From contig JACJXD010000002.1 of the NCBI GenBank assembly GCA_020636845.1, forward strand, positions 372,001 through 436,000: a stretch of 64,000 nt of DNA, written 5' to 3'. The DNA comes from Bacteroidales bacterium (GTDB taxonomy: Bacteria > Bacteroidota > Bacteroidia > Bacteroidales > Tenuifilaceae). Shown one piece after another: positions 26,360 through 34,878 of this stretch (position 1 is the stretch's first letter; every line of letters starts with the position of its first letter). The position numbers were made by a program, and so were the translations under genes. The notes beneath the pieces were generated by a model. It had not been told where the DNA came from and did not search any database. It saw nothing but the letters and a program-made list of their open reading frames with translations.

Positions 26360-27382
26360 TTATTGGGTCTTTAGTTGTTCTCGAATTTTTGTTTCAAGTT
26401 CACTGGCAAGTTCCGGGTTGTCTTTAAGAAGTTGAATAACGGCATCGCGCCCTTGACCAAGTTTTGTTTCACCATAGCTGTACCACGATCCGCTTTTCTT
26501 TATGATATTCATTTCAACCCCGAGGTCAATAATTTCGCCGACTCTCGAAATACCTTCACCGTACATAATATCGAATTCGGCTTTTTTAAATGGCGGAGCC
26601 ATTTTATTCTTTACAATTTTAACCCTTACTCTATTTCCTTTTGATTCGTCTCCGTCCTTTAATTGGTTAAGTTTTCGAATATCAACTCTTACAGAAGAGT
26701 AAAATTTAAGAGCATTTCCTCCTGTTGTTGTTTCAGGATTTCCAAACATAATGCCGATTTTATCGCGAAGTTGGTTGATGAAAATGCAACATGTATTTGT
26801 TTTACTTATTGTTGCGGTAAGTTTGCGTAAGGCTTGCGACATTAACCTGGCTTGAAGTCCCATTTTGCTGTCGCCCATTTCGCCTTCAATTTCGGCTTTT
26901 GGAGTTAGTGCCGCTACAGAGTCGATTACTATTATATCTATGGCTCCAGAGCGAATTAAATTATCGGCAATTTCTAATGCTTGTTCTCCGTTATCAGGTT
27001 GGGATATAAGTAGAGTTTCTACATCAACGCCAAGTTTTTCAGCATAAGTTCTGTCAAAAGCGTGTTCTGCATCGATTATTGCTGCAATACCACCACTCTT
27101 TTGTGCTTCGGCAATGGCATGGATGGCTAAAGTTGTTTTTCCTGATGATTCTGGTCCAAAGATTTCGACAACCCTTCCTCTTGGATAACCGCCAATCCCG
27201 AGGGCTGTATCCAATGCAATTGATCCTGACGAAATGGACGCTACTTCGGCAATGGCCTTGTCGCCCATTTTCATTATAGATCCTTTCCCAAAGTCTTTTT
27301 CAATTTTATCCAGAGTCGATTGGAGTGCCTTTAACTTTTCCTTGCTAACTTCTTTCCGGTCAACGGTTTGGTTCTTTTCCAT
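26360..27382 (-). CDS. recA: recombinase RecA
   Basis: 340 residues. Walker A GPESSGKTT, the MAW and L1/L2 regions (SKMGLQARLMSQALRKL in parts, INQLRDKIGIMFGNPETTTGG in parts) and the C-terminal domain are intact. It forms filaments on single-stranded DNA for recombination and repair and, in SOS-type circuits, triggers self-cleavage of S24 repressors such as the one at 59465-60262. It lies 11 bases downstream of bcp, so it is probably read from the bcp promoter; an imperfect copy of the S24-region dyad lies at 27408-27420. Confidence 0.97.
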   Translation of the reverse strand: MEKNQTVDRKEVSKEKLKALQSTLDKIEKDFGKGSIMKMGDKAIAEVASISSGSIALDTALGIGGYPRGRVVEIFGPESSGKTTLAIHAIAEAQKSGGIAAIIDAEHAFDRTYAEKLGVDVETLLISQPDNGEQALEIADNLIRSGAIDIIVIDSVAALTPKAEIEGEMGDSKMGLQARLMSQALRKLTATISKTNTCCIFINQLRDKIGIMFGNPETTTGGNALKFYSSVRVDIRKLNQLKDGDESKGNRVRVKIVKNKMAPPFKKAEFDIMYGEGISRVGEIIDLGVEMNIIKKSGSWYSYGETKLGQGRDAVIQLLKDNPELASELETKIREQLKTQ

Positions 27383-27393
27383 TTATTGTTTTG

Positions 27394-27870
27394 TTAGTTA
27401 GTTTTTCCTAATTCATCTAGTATTTGGTGAACATGGTCTTTAGTGTTTACCTTATTGAAGATGTGCGAAATAACTCCGTTTGCATCAATAATGAAGGTCG
27501 TTCTTAATATGCCCATATATGTTCTACCATACATTTTCTTTTCACCCCAAACACCGTAACGTTGAGCAACCTCTTTTTCCGTGTCTGCTATTAATCTAAA
27601 AGGCAAGTTATGCTTCGAGATAAAAGACTGGTGCGATTTTGCCCCATCAGGACTTACGCCGATTACTTCTAGCCCCATTCTTTGTAAGTCTTCGTATCCA
27701 TCGCGTAAACTGCAAGCCTCTGCTGTACATCCTGAAGTATTATCCTTTGGATAAAAGTACAGTATTACCTTTTTACTTTTGTAATCAGAAAGGTTCATTT
27801 CTTTACCGTCCTGATCAATTGCTTTAAAATCAGGAGCCTTATCGCCAACCTTTAAAATTATTTTTTCCAT
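27394..27870 (-). CDS. bcp: thioredoxin-dependent peroxiredoxin Bcp
   Basis: 158 residues from the ATG at 27870, which matches the family N-terminus (LKVGDKAPDFKA). Peroxidatic Cys48 and resolving Cys53 are in NTSGCTAEAC, the C-x4-C form of BCP/PrxQ. It reduces hydroperoxides using thioredoxin in the cytoplasm. A perfect 13-base inverted repeat lies about 55 bases upstream, and recA follows, linking peroxide defence with DNA repair. Confidence 0.95.
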   Translation of the reverse strand: MEKIILKVGDKAPDFKAIDQDGKEMNLSDYKSKKVILYFYPKDNTSGCTAEACSLRDGYEDLQRMGLEVIGVSPDGAKSHQSFISKHNLPFRLIADTEKEVAQRYGVWGEKKMYGRTYMGILRTTFIIDANGVISHIFNKVNTKDHVHQILDELGKTN

Positions 27871-27924
27871 AATTAATCGTTTTGTAAAGTTAATAAGTTT
27901 ACATGATAGTAATGCAATTTTGGC

Positions 27925-27955
27925 AAAAGTGTTCATAGAAATTATGAACACTTTT
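27925..27955. repeat. perfect 13-base inverted repeat upstream of bcp-recA
   Basis: AAAAGTGTTCATA, five-base spacer GAAAT, TATGAACACTTTT. On the minus strand a TTG-N22-TAACTTTA promoter-like pair follows it towards bcp. It could be an operator for a dimeric regulator or a bidirectional terminator; no gene on either side needs a terminator here, since the 28160 gene has its own. Confidence 0.6.
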
Positions 27956-28092
27956 CTTTTTTGTTGATATTATCAAATATTGATGTAGTGTGTTGATAAA
28001 TAGATATGTGTGTAGTTCGTGTTTTGAAGTGAAGTATTCTTTTTTGTTATAAGGTAGTATAACTCGCATTGTTCTTGCTGAGGTTGAACAAA

Positions 28093-28115
28093 TAAAAAAG
28101 CCCCCTTTGGGGGCT
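28093..28115 (-). terminator. intrinsic terminator (minus strand) after the EF-hand barrel gene
   Basis: Arms AGCCCCC / GGGGGCT, three-base loop, followed on the minus strand by six T. Confidence 0.93.
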
Positions 28116-28159
28116 GAACCAATTAGGTTTAGGTATATAGGTTGTGTTGGGTAACTTGT

Positions 28160-29623
28160 TTATTGCGAGAAGAAATAGTCATTCAACTCGTTAATATCAT
28201 TAGGTGTAAAGTTATTCTTTTCATCGAAGTAGTCATTAATGGCCTTTAAAAGTTCTTGGAACGATATGTATCCATCCTGATCTGTATCAACATTTTTAAA
28301 CTTATCAGGAATAACGCCTTTTGTAAAACTTCTGTTCTTAGTCCAAATGTAAGCAAGTGGAATTACCTGAGCGTCTTTGCGCTTAGTTGCGTTTTCAATC
28401 TTGTTGAACATCCCATTTAAAACTTCAGGGGTTAGTTGAACTCCATTATTATCAACAATGGCGCCTGCAGGCGTGTTTGGTTCTTGATCTTCATAGTCGT
28501 AAACGCCATCGTCGTCTGTATCGAACGGACAGCCTGTGGAATCATTAACAGCAACACCTTCCGGTGTATCAGGGCAAAGGTCTAGGCGGTCTAATACTCC
28601 GTCTTTATCCTGGTCAGCAAAAAGAATTTCGTAATCGAAATCTCCAGCATATTCGGCAAAAACTCGTTCAACTAAAAGGGATTTAGGATCGGAGAATAAG
28701 TCGAGATTTAAGCTGAAGTAAGTGAAGGTGAATATGTCGTTGTAGTTGTTTTCTTTTGGATACCCCCAATTATCGGCAATCTTATTGTCGTAATTATCCA
28801 ATAAGTCGGTAAACGTATAATTTATCGAAATACCTGTTCGCAGGTTTACTCTGTCGGATAAGTAAAAGTCGAAGCCAAAGTCAACGGGAATAGCAAATGA
28901 ATTTTGCCCATATTTTTCTGTGCCGTATATATTTGCAGAGGAAAGGTCGGTTTCGTACTTGTTGTCGAGTCTAACAATTCTGGCGTTATATGCGTTAGGA
29001 CCTTGTTCATTAAAATCTCTTAAAGTTCCGTCGGACCAAGCATAGTAATAACCGTTATCGTTAAGTTTTAGATTTCCTTTCGGGGAATAAAAAAAAGTTC
29101 CAATTCCTATGGAAATAAAAGGTTTAAAACGCTTGGCCGCTCCAAATATGTGCCCAAATCCATATTCAAACGATCCTCCTAACATAAGAATATCGGTAGA
29201 AAAAGCAGAATTTGGGTAAATAGTGTTACTGTTATCATCAATGGGTAAACTTCCTGCGTTTTGCATTTGCCATGTTAAATGGAAGTTATGTGCCTTTGTT
29301 GTGCCATATAGTGCAAATAGGTTTGCTTTAAAGAAATGCTTTTTGCCGATTAGGGTGCTAATCCCAATTTTATATCCAAAATTATTTGTAAGTAGGGAAT
29401 TTCCTTCGTTTTGCACGTCTCCCCAAAAACTTAAAGCGCCTGTACTAAAGGTAACAACTGGCTTATAAACGGGGTTTTGCACTTCAACAATTGTATCCAG
29501 TAAACTTTCATAGTATTTTTCGTCGTAATCTTCCTGCGCAGAAAGGTTTTTAGGATTAATAAAAATAATTCCTAAAAGAATGAATGCGAAAACTAATATT
29601 TTATTTTTACGACTATATTTCAT
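28160..29623 (-). CDS. outer-membrane beta-barrel protein with calcium-binding C-terminal repeats
   Basis: 487 residues with a signal peptide ending LSAQ. Residues about 50-330 are rich in alternating aromatic strands typical of a barrel. Then come thrombospondin type 3-like calcium repeats (FADQDKDGVLDRLDLCPDTP and PFDTDDDGVYDYEDQEPNTP) and an EF-hand near the end (NVDTDQDGYISFQELLKAI). It lacks the OmpA peptidoglycan-binding domain that often follows such repeats. The SPOR-like protein gene lies 4 bases upstream in the same operon, and may supply that contact. Exact function unknown. Confidence 0.75.
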   Translation of the reverse strand: MKYSRKNKILVFAFILLGIIFINPKNLSAQEDYDEKYYESLLDTIVEVQNPVYKPVVTFSTGALSFWGDVQNEGNSLLTNNFGYKIGISTLIGKKHFFKANLFALYGTTKAHNFHLTWQMQNAGSLPIDDNSNTIYPNSAFSTDILMLGGSFEYGFGHIFGAAKRFKPFISIGIGTFFYSPKGNLKLNDNGYYYAWSDGTLRDFNEQGPNAYNARIVRLDNKYETDLSSANIYGTEKYGQNSFAIPVDFGFDFYLSDRVNLRTGISINYTFTDLLDNYDNKIADNWGYPKENNYNDIFTFTYFSLNLDLFSDPKSLLVERVFAEYAGDFDYEILFADQDKDGVLDRLDLCPDTPEGVAVNDSTGCPFDTDDDGVYDYEDQEPNTPAGAIVDNNGVQLTPEVLNGMFNKIENATKRKDAQVIPLAYIWTKNRSFTKGVIPDKFKNVDTDQDGYISFQELLKAINDYFDEKNNFTPNDINELNDYFFSQ

Positions 29624-29627
29624 AAAT

Positions 29628-30992
29628 CTACCTGTACCATTGCTGGTTTGTAATCATTAATGCTTCCTGAACGGTTATTCGTCGTCCGTTGTTATATGCT
29701 GCAACAAAAGCATCGTTAATCTTTGTTGTATTCCATATAAGAATTCTAAAATCTCTTGCGCCTTTGTATTCTTTGAACGATCCAATTGAGTATTTATACC
29801 AGCCTTCGTGTTTTTCGGTACGCACATCGTAACTTACATTTAGCCGTTCAAAGTATTTCTTTATGTTAATTGAGTGATGTCCTGCTGCAATTTGAATTCT
29901 GTAATAAATACCCTTTTCCGGCGTTAGCATGTAGGCTAACATGTCTGGTTGTTTTTTTACAATCTTTTTGGGCTTATCTTCTATTTTTTGATATTTAACA
30001 GGAATATCTATGCCGCCATCGTTATTTACTTGAGTAAACGTACTGCTAATGCCTTCAGGGTTTTCGTATGAAGTTATTGTAGTTGCAAGTAGCGATTCAA
30101 TTTCTTTAGAATCTAAATTTTTAAGTTCAACATCTTTTTGAATGATGTTAAGTGTACGTGTAGCATCGCCAATGACATACGAAAACGTACCTGTAATAGT
30201 AACGGTTGCCTCGCCTTGCCCATTTTCGGGAATTAGCCTATACGAAACCATAAAGCGAGGTTCCTGAGGAAGATTCATCCAGAGAAATTTTGCCTTTTGG
30301 TCTTTAAAGGAGAATATTGCGTCTTTAGTTTCAATTGCTTCGGCAGAGTATCCCGTTGGAATGTTTTCTTCTATTTTGGCAAATTTTTGTGCGTTTCCTT
30401 TGTTAACGAGTAATTCTACAAGTTGATCGTTGGCCTCGCCTATAGGTACTGGTGTTTGCCTTATGCAACGAACATTTGAAGCCAGCAAGGATACTGGAGC
30501 CTGAACAGGAACTATGTTTTGGAATTCATTAATGTCAACTATTAAGTTAGGATCGATTCTGGAAGAAGGTGTAATGGTAATATTTTCGGTTTTGGTTGAA
30601 GTACTTTTTCGTTCGTTGTTATCGATATACGAAAATAATCCATTTAGGGTAAAATTTCCTTTTAATCGTTCGTCAACCTTAACCCGATAGATTACTTTAA
30701 TTTGTTTTTGGTCAGGTAGTCGTAACCATACTAGTTTTACATTTTGATCGTCGAACGAAAAGTCGGCATTTGATGCCTCAACTAATTCTGCGGTAAGCCC
30801 AAGAGGAAGCGTTTGTTGAAAACGGGCAAAGCCGTTGACAGTAGATTTGTTTAAAATAACTTCAACATCGAATGAAGTCCCAGCACTTACATTGCGTGGT
30901 GTGCTAACGGTTAGCGACACCTCATTTCCAAAAAAAATACTGAAAATGGTTAAGGCAATTGTATTTACTAAAATTGTAAAAAACTTTAGCAT
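29628..30992 (-). CDS. exported protein with duplicated beta domain and C-terminal SPOR-like domain
   Basis: 454 residues with an N-terminal hydrophobic export signal. Two ~110-residue units resemble each other: FARFQQTLPLGLTAELVEAS with SFDDQNVKLVWLRLP, and FAKIEENIPTGYSAEAIETK with SFKDQKAKFLWMNLP. Both look like beta-sandwich adhesion/repeat domains. The last ~85 residues (YYRIQIAAGHHSINIKKYF then GWYKYSIGSFKEYKGARDF) look like a SPOR peptidoglycan-binding domain. It is likely periplasmic, linking the wall to the barrel protein encoded 4 bases downstream. Confidence 0.72.
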   Translation of the reverse strand: MLKFFTILVNTIALTIFSIFFGNEVSLTVSTPRNVSAGTSFDVEVILNKSTVNGFARFQQTLPLGLTAELVEASNADFSFDDQNVKLVWLRLPDQKQIKVIYRVKVDERLKGNFTLNGLFSYIDNNERKSTSTKTENITITPSSRIDPNLIVDINEFQNIVPVQAPVSLLASNVRCIRQTPVPIGEANDQLVELLVNKGNAQKFAKIEENIPTGYSAEAIETKDAIFSFKDQKAKFLWMNLPQEPRFMVSYRLIPENGQGEATVTITGTFSYVIGDATRTLNIIQKDVELKNLDSKEIESLLATTITSYENPEGISSTFTQVNNDGGIDIPVKYQKIEDKPKKIVKKQPDMLAYMLTPEKGIYYRIQIAAGHHSINIKKYFERLNVSYDVRTEKHEGWYKYSIGSFKEYKGARDFRILIWNTTKINDAFVAAYNNGRRITVQEALMITNQQWYR

Positions 30993-31184
30993 TTGAATTA
31001 TGAGCTGGATTCTTGGTTACGTTTAGGTTAATTAATTACAATAATAGTAAATAATTGCAATACTTTGCAATAGAAGTTGTAAAAATTGTAACGCTGCAAT
31101 TGTTCGGCTTTTAAAAAGTTTCTTCTCTAAAAATATTAAACTATTGATATATAGATAAATATGTTAAATATTTTAATGGAGGCC

Positions 31185-32855
31185 TTATTTATACGAGAAG
31201 GTGCTACCTCCTAAAAACTCCCTTAAAATTGAAGTGGGTGGAAGTTCCATTTCCGGAACAGAACAAAAATAGCCGAGGAATTTAAGCAATCTTTTTGCTT
31301 CATTGTATTCGGATGTGTTAGGTGGAACTTCTTGAAGTATTGGTTCTGCGAAGCGCTTTAAAACGCTAATTTCAAATATAAGGGCAGAGTTAAACATAAC
31401 ATCAGCTTCTTCCTGAAAAGGGAAAATGTTGCGTTCTTCGCCTTTACGAACGCTCTCCCATCGGGCAATGGTATCCTTTGCGTTATAGCCTCTATACCGG
31501 AAATCTCTAATTATTCTTCGAACAAGCCGGTTATCGGTGGTTGGAATCCTGTTTATTCCATCGAACGACAAGGAAGTTAGTGCAGAAACATATACCTTAA
31601 ACTTTTTTTCGTCGGGAATTAATGGCGTTAGTTTTGGATTAAGAGCATGTATGCCTTCTATAACGATAATTCCATTTTCATCAATTTTCATTTTTGTATT
31701 ATCGAAATACCTACAGCCCTTTTCGAAAGAGAATTTTGGTAGTTCTACCTCTTCGCCGTTAAGTAATTTAATTAAGTCGTTGTTAAAGTACTCTATGTCT
31801 AGCGCGTTTAACGCTTCAAAGTCTAAATGTCCATTCTCGTCGTGCGGCGTTTTATCTCTTTCAACAAAATAGTTATCCAGTGATATGGTGTGAGGATTTA
31901 ACCCGTTAACTTTTAGTTGAATAGATAAGCGTTTTGCAAATGTTGTTTTTCCCGAAGATGATGGGCCTGAAATAAGTACCAATTTTACTTGCTTGGAACG
32001 TGTGTTGATTTGATCGGCAATATTGGCAACTTTTTTTTCCTGAAGCGCTTCGGACACTTTTATTAGTTCACTGGCCCTTCCATTTTTAATTTCTTCGTTA
32101 ACTGCTGCAACATTTCCTACTCCCAAAATGTCGCCCCAATCCTTAAATTCCTGGAAAATTTCGAACATTTTGTTTTGTATCACCACGTCTTCCAGTTCTT
32201 CAGGATCAAAGCGTTTTGGTACACGTAGGAGCATCCCGTTATAGTATTTTACTAAGTCGAAAACTTTTAAGTATCCGGTAGAGGGAACTAAACTGCCAAA
32301 AAAGTAATCGGACATGTCGCCTAAATGGTAAACGGAAGTATATAGTTGGGGGCGTGTAATAAACAATTTTGCTTTGTCGGTGTATCCTGCTTTCTCGAAA
32401 AGTTTTATAGCATCGGCGGTTAACATTTTATCACGACGAAATGATAAATCGGCTGCAACTATTTCGCGCATTTTATCTACAATTGAGAATACCAAAGGAA
32501 GTTCAATTGGAAGATTGTACCCGTCAATTTCACAGTAATAACCTTTGGAAACGGAATGCTCAATACGAACTTTCGAAGTTGGCAATATATCGCGAACGGC
32601 TTTTTGGAGCAGAAAGAAGAGCGAGCGGTGGTACATTCGTGTTCCTGCCGGATGTGTTATATCGATATACCGTATTGTTTTGGGAGAAAAGACTTCGTAG
32701 TCAAGTTCTTTTAGTTGATTATTTACCATTGCTCCCAATACGCAGTATTTTAGTTTTATGTTGAAAATGTGGGCAATTTCCTTAAGCGACAGCCCTGGAG
32801 TTACTATTGCCTTTTGGTTAGTATTTTCAATAACAATTTCTATTTCTTTGCGCAT
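31185..32855 (-). CDS. TGS/ThrRS-like domain nucleoside kinase
   Basis: 556 residues. N-terminal TGS-like and threonyl-tRNA-synthetase second-domain-like regions (about 1-210, with THPAGTRMYHRSLFFLLQKA in parts) are followed by a uridine kinase/phosphoribulokinase-type P-loop domain (Walker A SGPSSSGKTT about 295-303, SLDNYFVERD, VIEGIHALNP). This chain is common in Bacteroidota and is annotated as a nucleoside kinase; the substrate is uncertain. murI lies 5 bases upstream. A canonical udk is separately present at 43607-44230. Confidence 0.87.
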   Translation of the reverse strand: MRKEIEIVIENTNQKAIVTPGLSLKEIAHIFNIKLKYCVLGAMVNNQLKELDYEVFSPKTIRYIDITHPAGTRMYHRSLFFLLQKAVRDILPTSKVRIEHSVSKGYYCEIDGYNLPIELPLVFSIVDKMREIVAADLSFRRDKMLTADAIKLFEKAGYTDKAKLFITRPQLYTSVYHLGDMSDYFFGSLVPSTGYLKVFDLVKYYNGMLLRVPKRFDPEELEDVVIQNKMFEIFQEFKDWGDILGVGNVAAVNEEIKNGRASELIKVSEALQEKKVANIADQINTRSKQVKLVLISGPSSSGKTTFAKRLSIQLKVNGLNPHTISLDNYFVERDKTPHDENGHLDFEALNALDIEYFNNDLIKLLNGEEVELPKFSFEKGCRYFDNTKMKIDENGIIVIEGIHALNPKLTPLIPDEKKFKVYVSALTSLSFDGINRIPTTDNRLVRRIIRDFRYRGYNAKDTIARWESVRKGEERNIFPFQEEADVMFNSALIFEISVLKRFAEPILQEVPPNTSEYNEAKRLLKFLGYFCSVPEMELPPTSILREFLGGSTFSYK

Positions 32856-32860
32856 GTTTT

Positions 32861-33670
32861 TTATAAAGTTATATTGTCTGCAAATTTCATGGGGATGCCA
32901 TTCGGAACAACTTCAAATAAATTTATGATGTTTTTAATTACATCGGTTTTTCCACTGGAGTAAAAATTTATAGAAGCAGGAATATTTTTGTTGATTAAGC
33001 CACGCTCTTCAAGAATTTTTTTCGTTTGTTTTGCTACGGCTGGGGCTGGATCTATAATAGTTAGGTTAGGTGGTGCAATTTGCTTAATTGCATTAATTAA
33101 AAAAGGGTAATGGGTGCAACCGAGAACTAAATGGTCAATCTTACATGCTAGCATTGGATCTACATATTTATGTAATAATTTGACTGCTTCAGGAGAATCT
33201 GGATGCCCGTTTTCTACAAGTTCTACTAGCCCTTCGCCAACTTTATAGCAAATTTTAATATTCGATGCGTATTTTTTGCTTGTTTCGGCATATAGGCGGC
33301 CTTTGAAAGTTCCTGCTGTAGCAAGAACTCCTATGCTCTTGGTTTTGGTGTTAAGCGAGGCTGGTTTTATTGCCGGTTCCATTCCAATAAAAGGAATGCT
33401 ATACCTTTCTCTTAAGAAATCGATAGCGGCAGCGGTTGCAGTATTGCAGGCTACTACTATTAGTTTAACGTTATTGCCAATAAGAAACTGAACAATAGCG
33501 TTGGACAGTTTTATAATTTCGCTTTGATTCTTTTGACCATAAGGGCAGTTTGCCGAATCGGCAAAGTATATGAAAGATTCCTTAGGTAGAAGTTTTACCA
33601 ATTCCTTTAACACAGATAAGCCTCCTGCTCCAGAATCGAAAATGCCAATGGGTTGTACGGTTGTATTCAT
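32861..33670 (-). CDS. murI: glutamate racemase
   Basis: 269 residues from the ATG at 33670; an in-frame TTG upstream is less likely. It makes D-glutamate for peptidoglycan. The paired catalytic cysteines are in VVACNTATA and LGCTHYPF, with IGIFDSGAGGLSVLKE and YFADSANCPYG near the N-terminus. Gene order with ompH, ompH and bamA upstream is typical of the phylum. Confidence 0.96.
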   Translation of the reverse strand: MNTTVQPIGIFDSGAGGLSVLKELVKLLPKESFIYFADSANCPYGQKNQSEIIKLSNAIVQFLIGNNVKLIVVACNTATAAAIDFLRERYSIPFIGMEPAIKPASLNTKTKSIGVLATAGTFKGRLYAETSKKYASNIKICYKVGEGLVELVENGHPDSPEAVKLLHKYVDPMLACKIDHLVLGCTHYPFLINAIKQIAPPNLTIIDPAPAVAKQTKKILEERGLINKNIPASINFYSSGKTDVIKNIINLFEVVPNGIPMKFADNITL

Positions 33671-33677
33671 AATAAAC

Positions 33678-33712
33678 AAAATGGGGATAAACTGACTATC
33701 AGTAAATCCCCA
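33678..33712 (-). terminator. terminator between ompH and murI (minus strand)
   Basis: Perfect arms ATGGGGAT / ATCCCCAT with an inner ACTG/CAGT pair, followed on the minus strand by a short T-rich stretch. It may attenuate rather than stop reading into murI. Confidence 0.7.
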
Positions 33713-33731
33713 TGTGGTTATTCAAAGAAAG

Positions 33732-34250
33732 TTATTTCGTTATACCTAACTCTTTTTTTACTAATGGAGTTATGTCTATGCTTTGATCCGAAAAATATAG
33801 TAAAACTCCGCTGCTTGTGTCGAAAACGTAGGTGAACCCATTGTCTTTTGCCACTTTTTTAATGGCGTTGTTTGCCTTGTCAATAACGGGCTTCATTACT
33901 TGAGATTGAAAATCTTGATATTCCTGCTCCGATTTTTGTTGAAATTCCTGAACGTTTTGTTGCATTTGGGTAAGTTCCTTTTCTTTCATTTCAAGAATTG
34001 CAGGTGTAAGCGTGTTACGTTTTTGTAAGTAATCCTGATATTTTTTGTTGAATTCAACTTGAAGTTCTTCAATCTGATCCTGAAGGGTTTTACCATAATT
34101 TTGAACTTTAACCTGAGCGCTATCCATATCGGGCATTGCTTTTAGCAATTCTTGGCTGTTAATATGTCCAAACTTATAATTTTGAGCCATTAATGTACTG
34201 CCACTAAGAAAAAACATGGCAGTTAGTGCAAGTGTAACTAGTTTTCTCAT
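33732..34250 (-). CDS. OmpH/Skp-family periplasmic chaperone (first copy)
   Basis: 172 residues with a signal peptide ending in LMAQ. The Skp layout is clear: a short beta core (YKFGHINSQELLKAMP at the N-terminus, GFTYVFDTSSGVLLYFS at the C-terminus) around a long charged, Gln-rich coiled coil (about 50-125). Trimers hold unfolded outer-membrane proteins on their way to BamA, encoded just upstream. A second copy lies 38 bases away. Confidence 0.93.
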   Translation of the reverse strand: MRKLVTLALTAMFFLSGSTLMAQNYKFGHINSQELLKAMPDMDSAQVKVQNYGKTLQDQIEELQVEFNKKYQDYLQKRNTLTPAILEMKEKELTQMQQNVQEFQQKSEQEYQDFQSQVMKPVIDKANNAIKKVAKDNGFTYVFDTSSGVLLYFSDQSIDITPLVKKELGITK

Positions 34251-34288
34251 GTTTGTTGAGTGTTAAATTTAAGCAAATATATGAATTA

Positions 34289-34798
34289 TTATTTATATCC
34301 TAACTTTTGTAATACTTCGTCGCTCTTGTCATAACGAGGATTTGTATAAATCATGTTGGTGGAAGAAGCCGAATCGAAAATAATCGCATAACCGCCATCG
34401 GTTGCAATTTCTTTTACAGCATTAAAAATTTGGTCTTGTATTGGTTTTACGAGTTCTTCGCGTTTTTTGAATAGCAAACCATCTTTGCCAAAATATTTCA
34501 TTTGTAAATCTTTGGTTGCTCGTTCTTTGCTTATGATTTCATCTTCCCGTTTCTTTTGCATTTCTTCTGTAAGAAGAACTTTTTCGGCTTGATAGTCATT
34601 ATACATTTTGTCTATTTCGGCATAACGTTCTTCTATTTCTTTTTGGTACTGTTCCGATAACTTGTCTAGTTGCTCTTGAGCTGATTTATAAGACGGAATT
34701 TTACCGAGAATGTATTCGGAATCGATATACGCAAATTTTTGTGCCCATAATCCCGTGCTAAATAAAAGGGAAAATAGCAGTAGTGTTATTTTTTTCAT
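34289..34798 (-). CDS. OmpH/Skp-family periplasmic chaperone (second copy)
   Basis: 169 residues with a signal peptide ending in LWAQ. KFAYIDSEYILGKIPSY begins the core, a coiled coil spans about 40-110, and GGYAIIFDSASSTNMIY closes it. It is paralogous to the downstream copy but clearly diverged. It lies between bamA and the first copy, so BAM and its chaperones are made together. Confidence 0.93.
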   Translation of the reverse strand: MKKITLLLFSLLFSTGLWAQKFAYIDSEYILGKIPSYKSAQEQLDKLSEQYQKEIEERYAEIDKMYNDYQAEKVLLTEEMQKKREDEIISKERATKDLQMKYFGKDGLLFKKREELVKPIQDQIFNAVKEIATDGGYAIIFDSASSTNMIYTNPRYDKSDEVLQKLGYK

Positions 34799-34878
34799 AA
34801 CATTTAATATTTGGTTTAGAGTTTAGGTCTCAATTATCCTGCCATGGGTAATGATTAAACAAACATAATCAATTTTTA

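Noticed and set aside
31185..32855. Threonyl-tRNA synthetase fragment
   Set aside because: Only the TGS/second-domain part resembles ThrRS; the rest is an intact P-loop kinase and there is no aminoacylation core.
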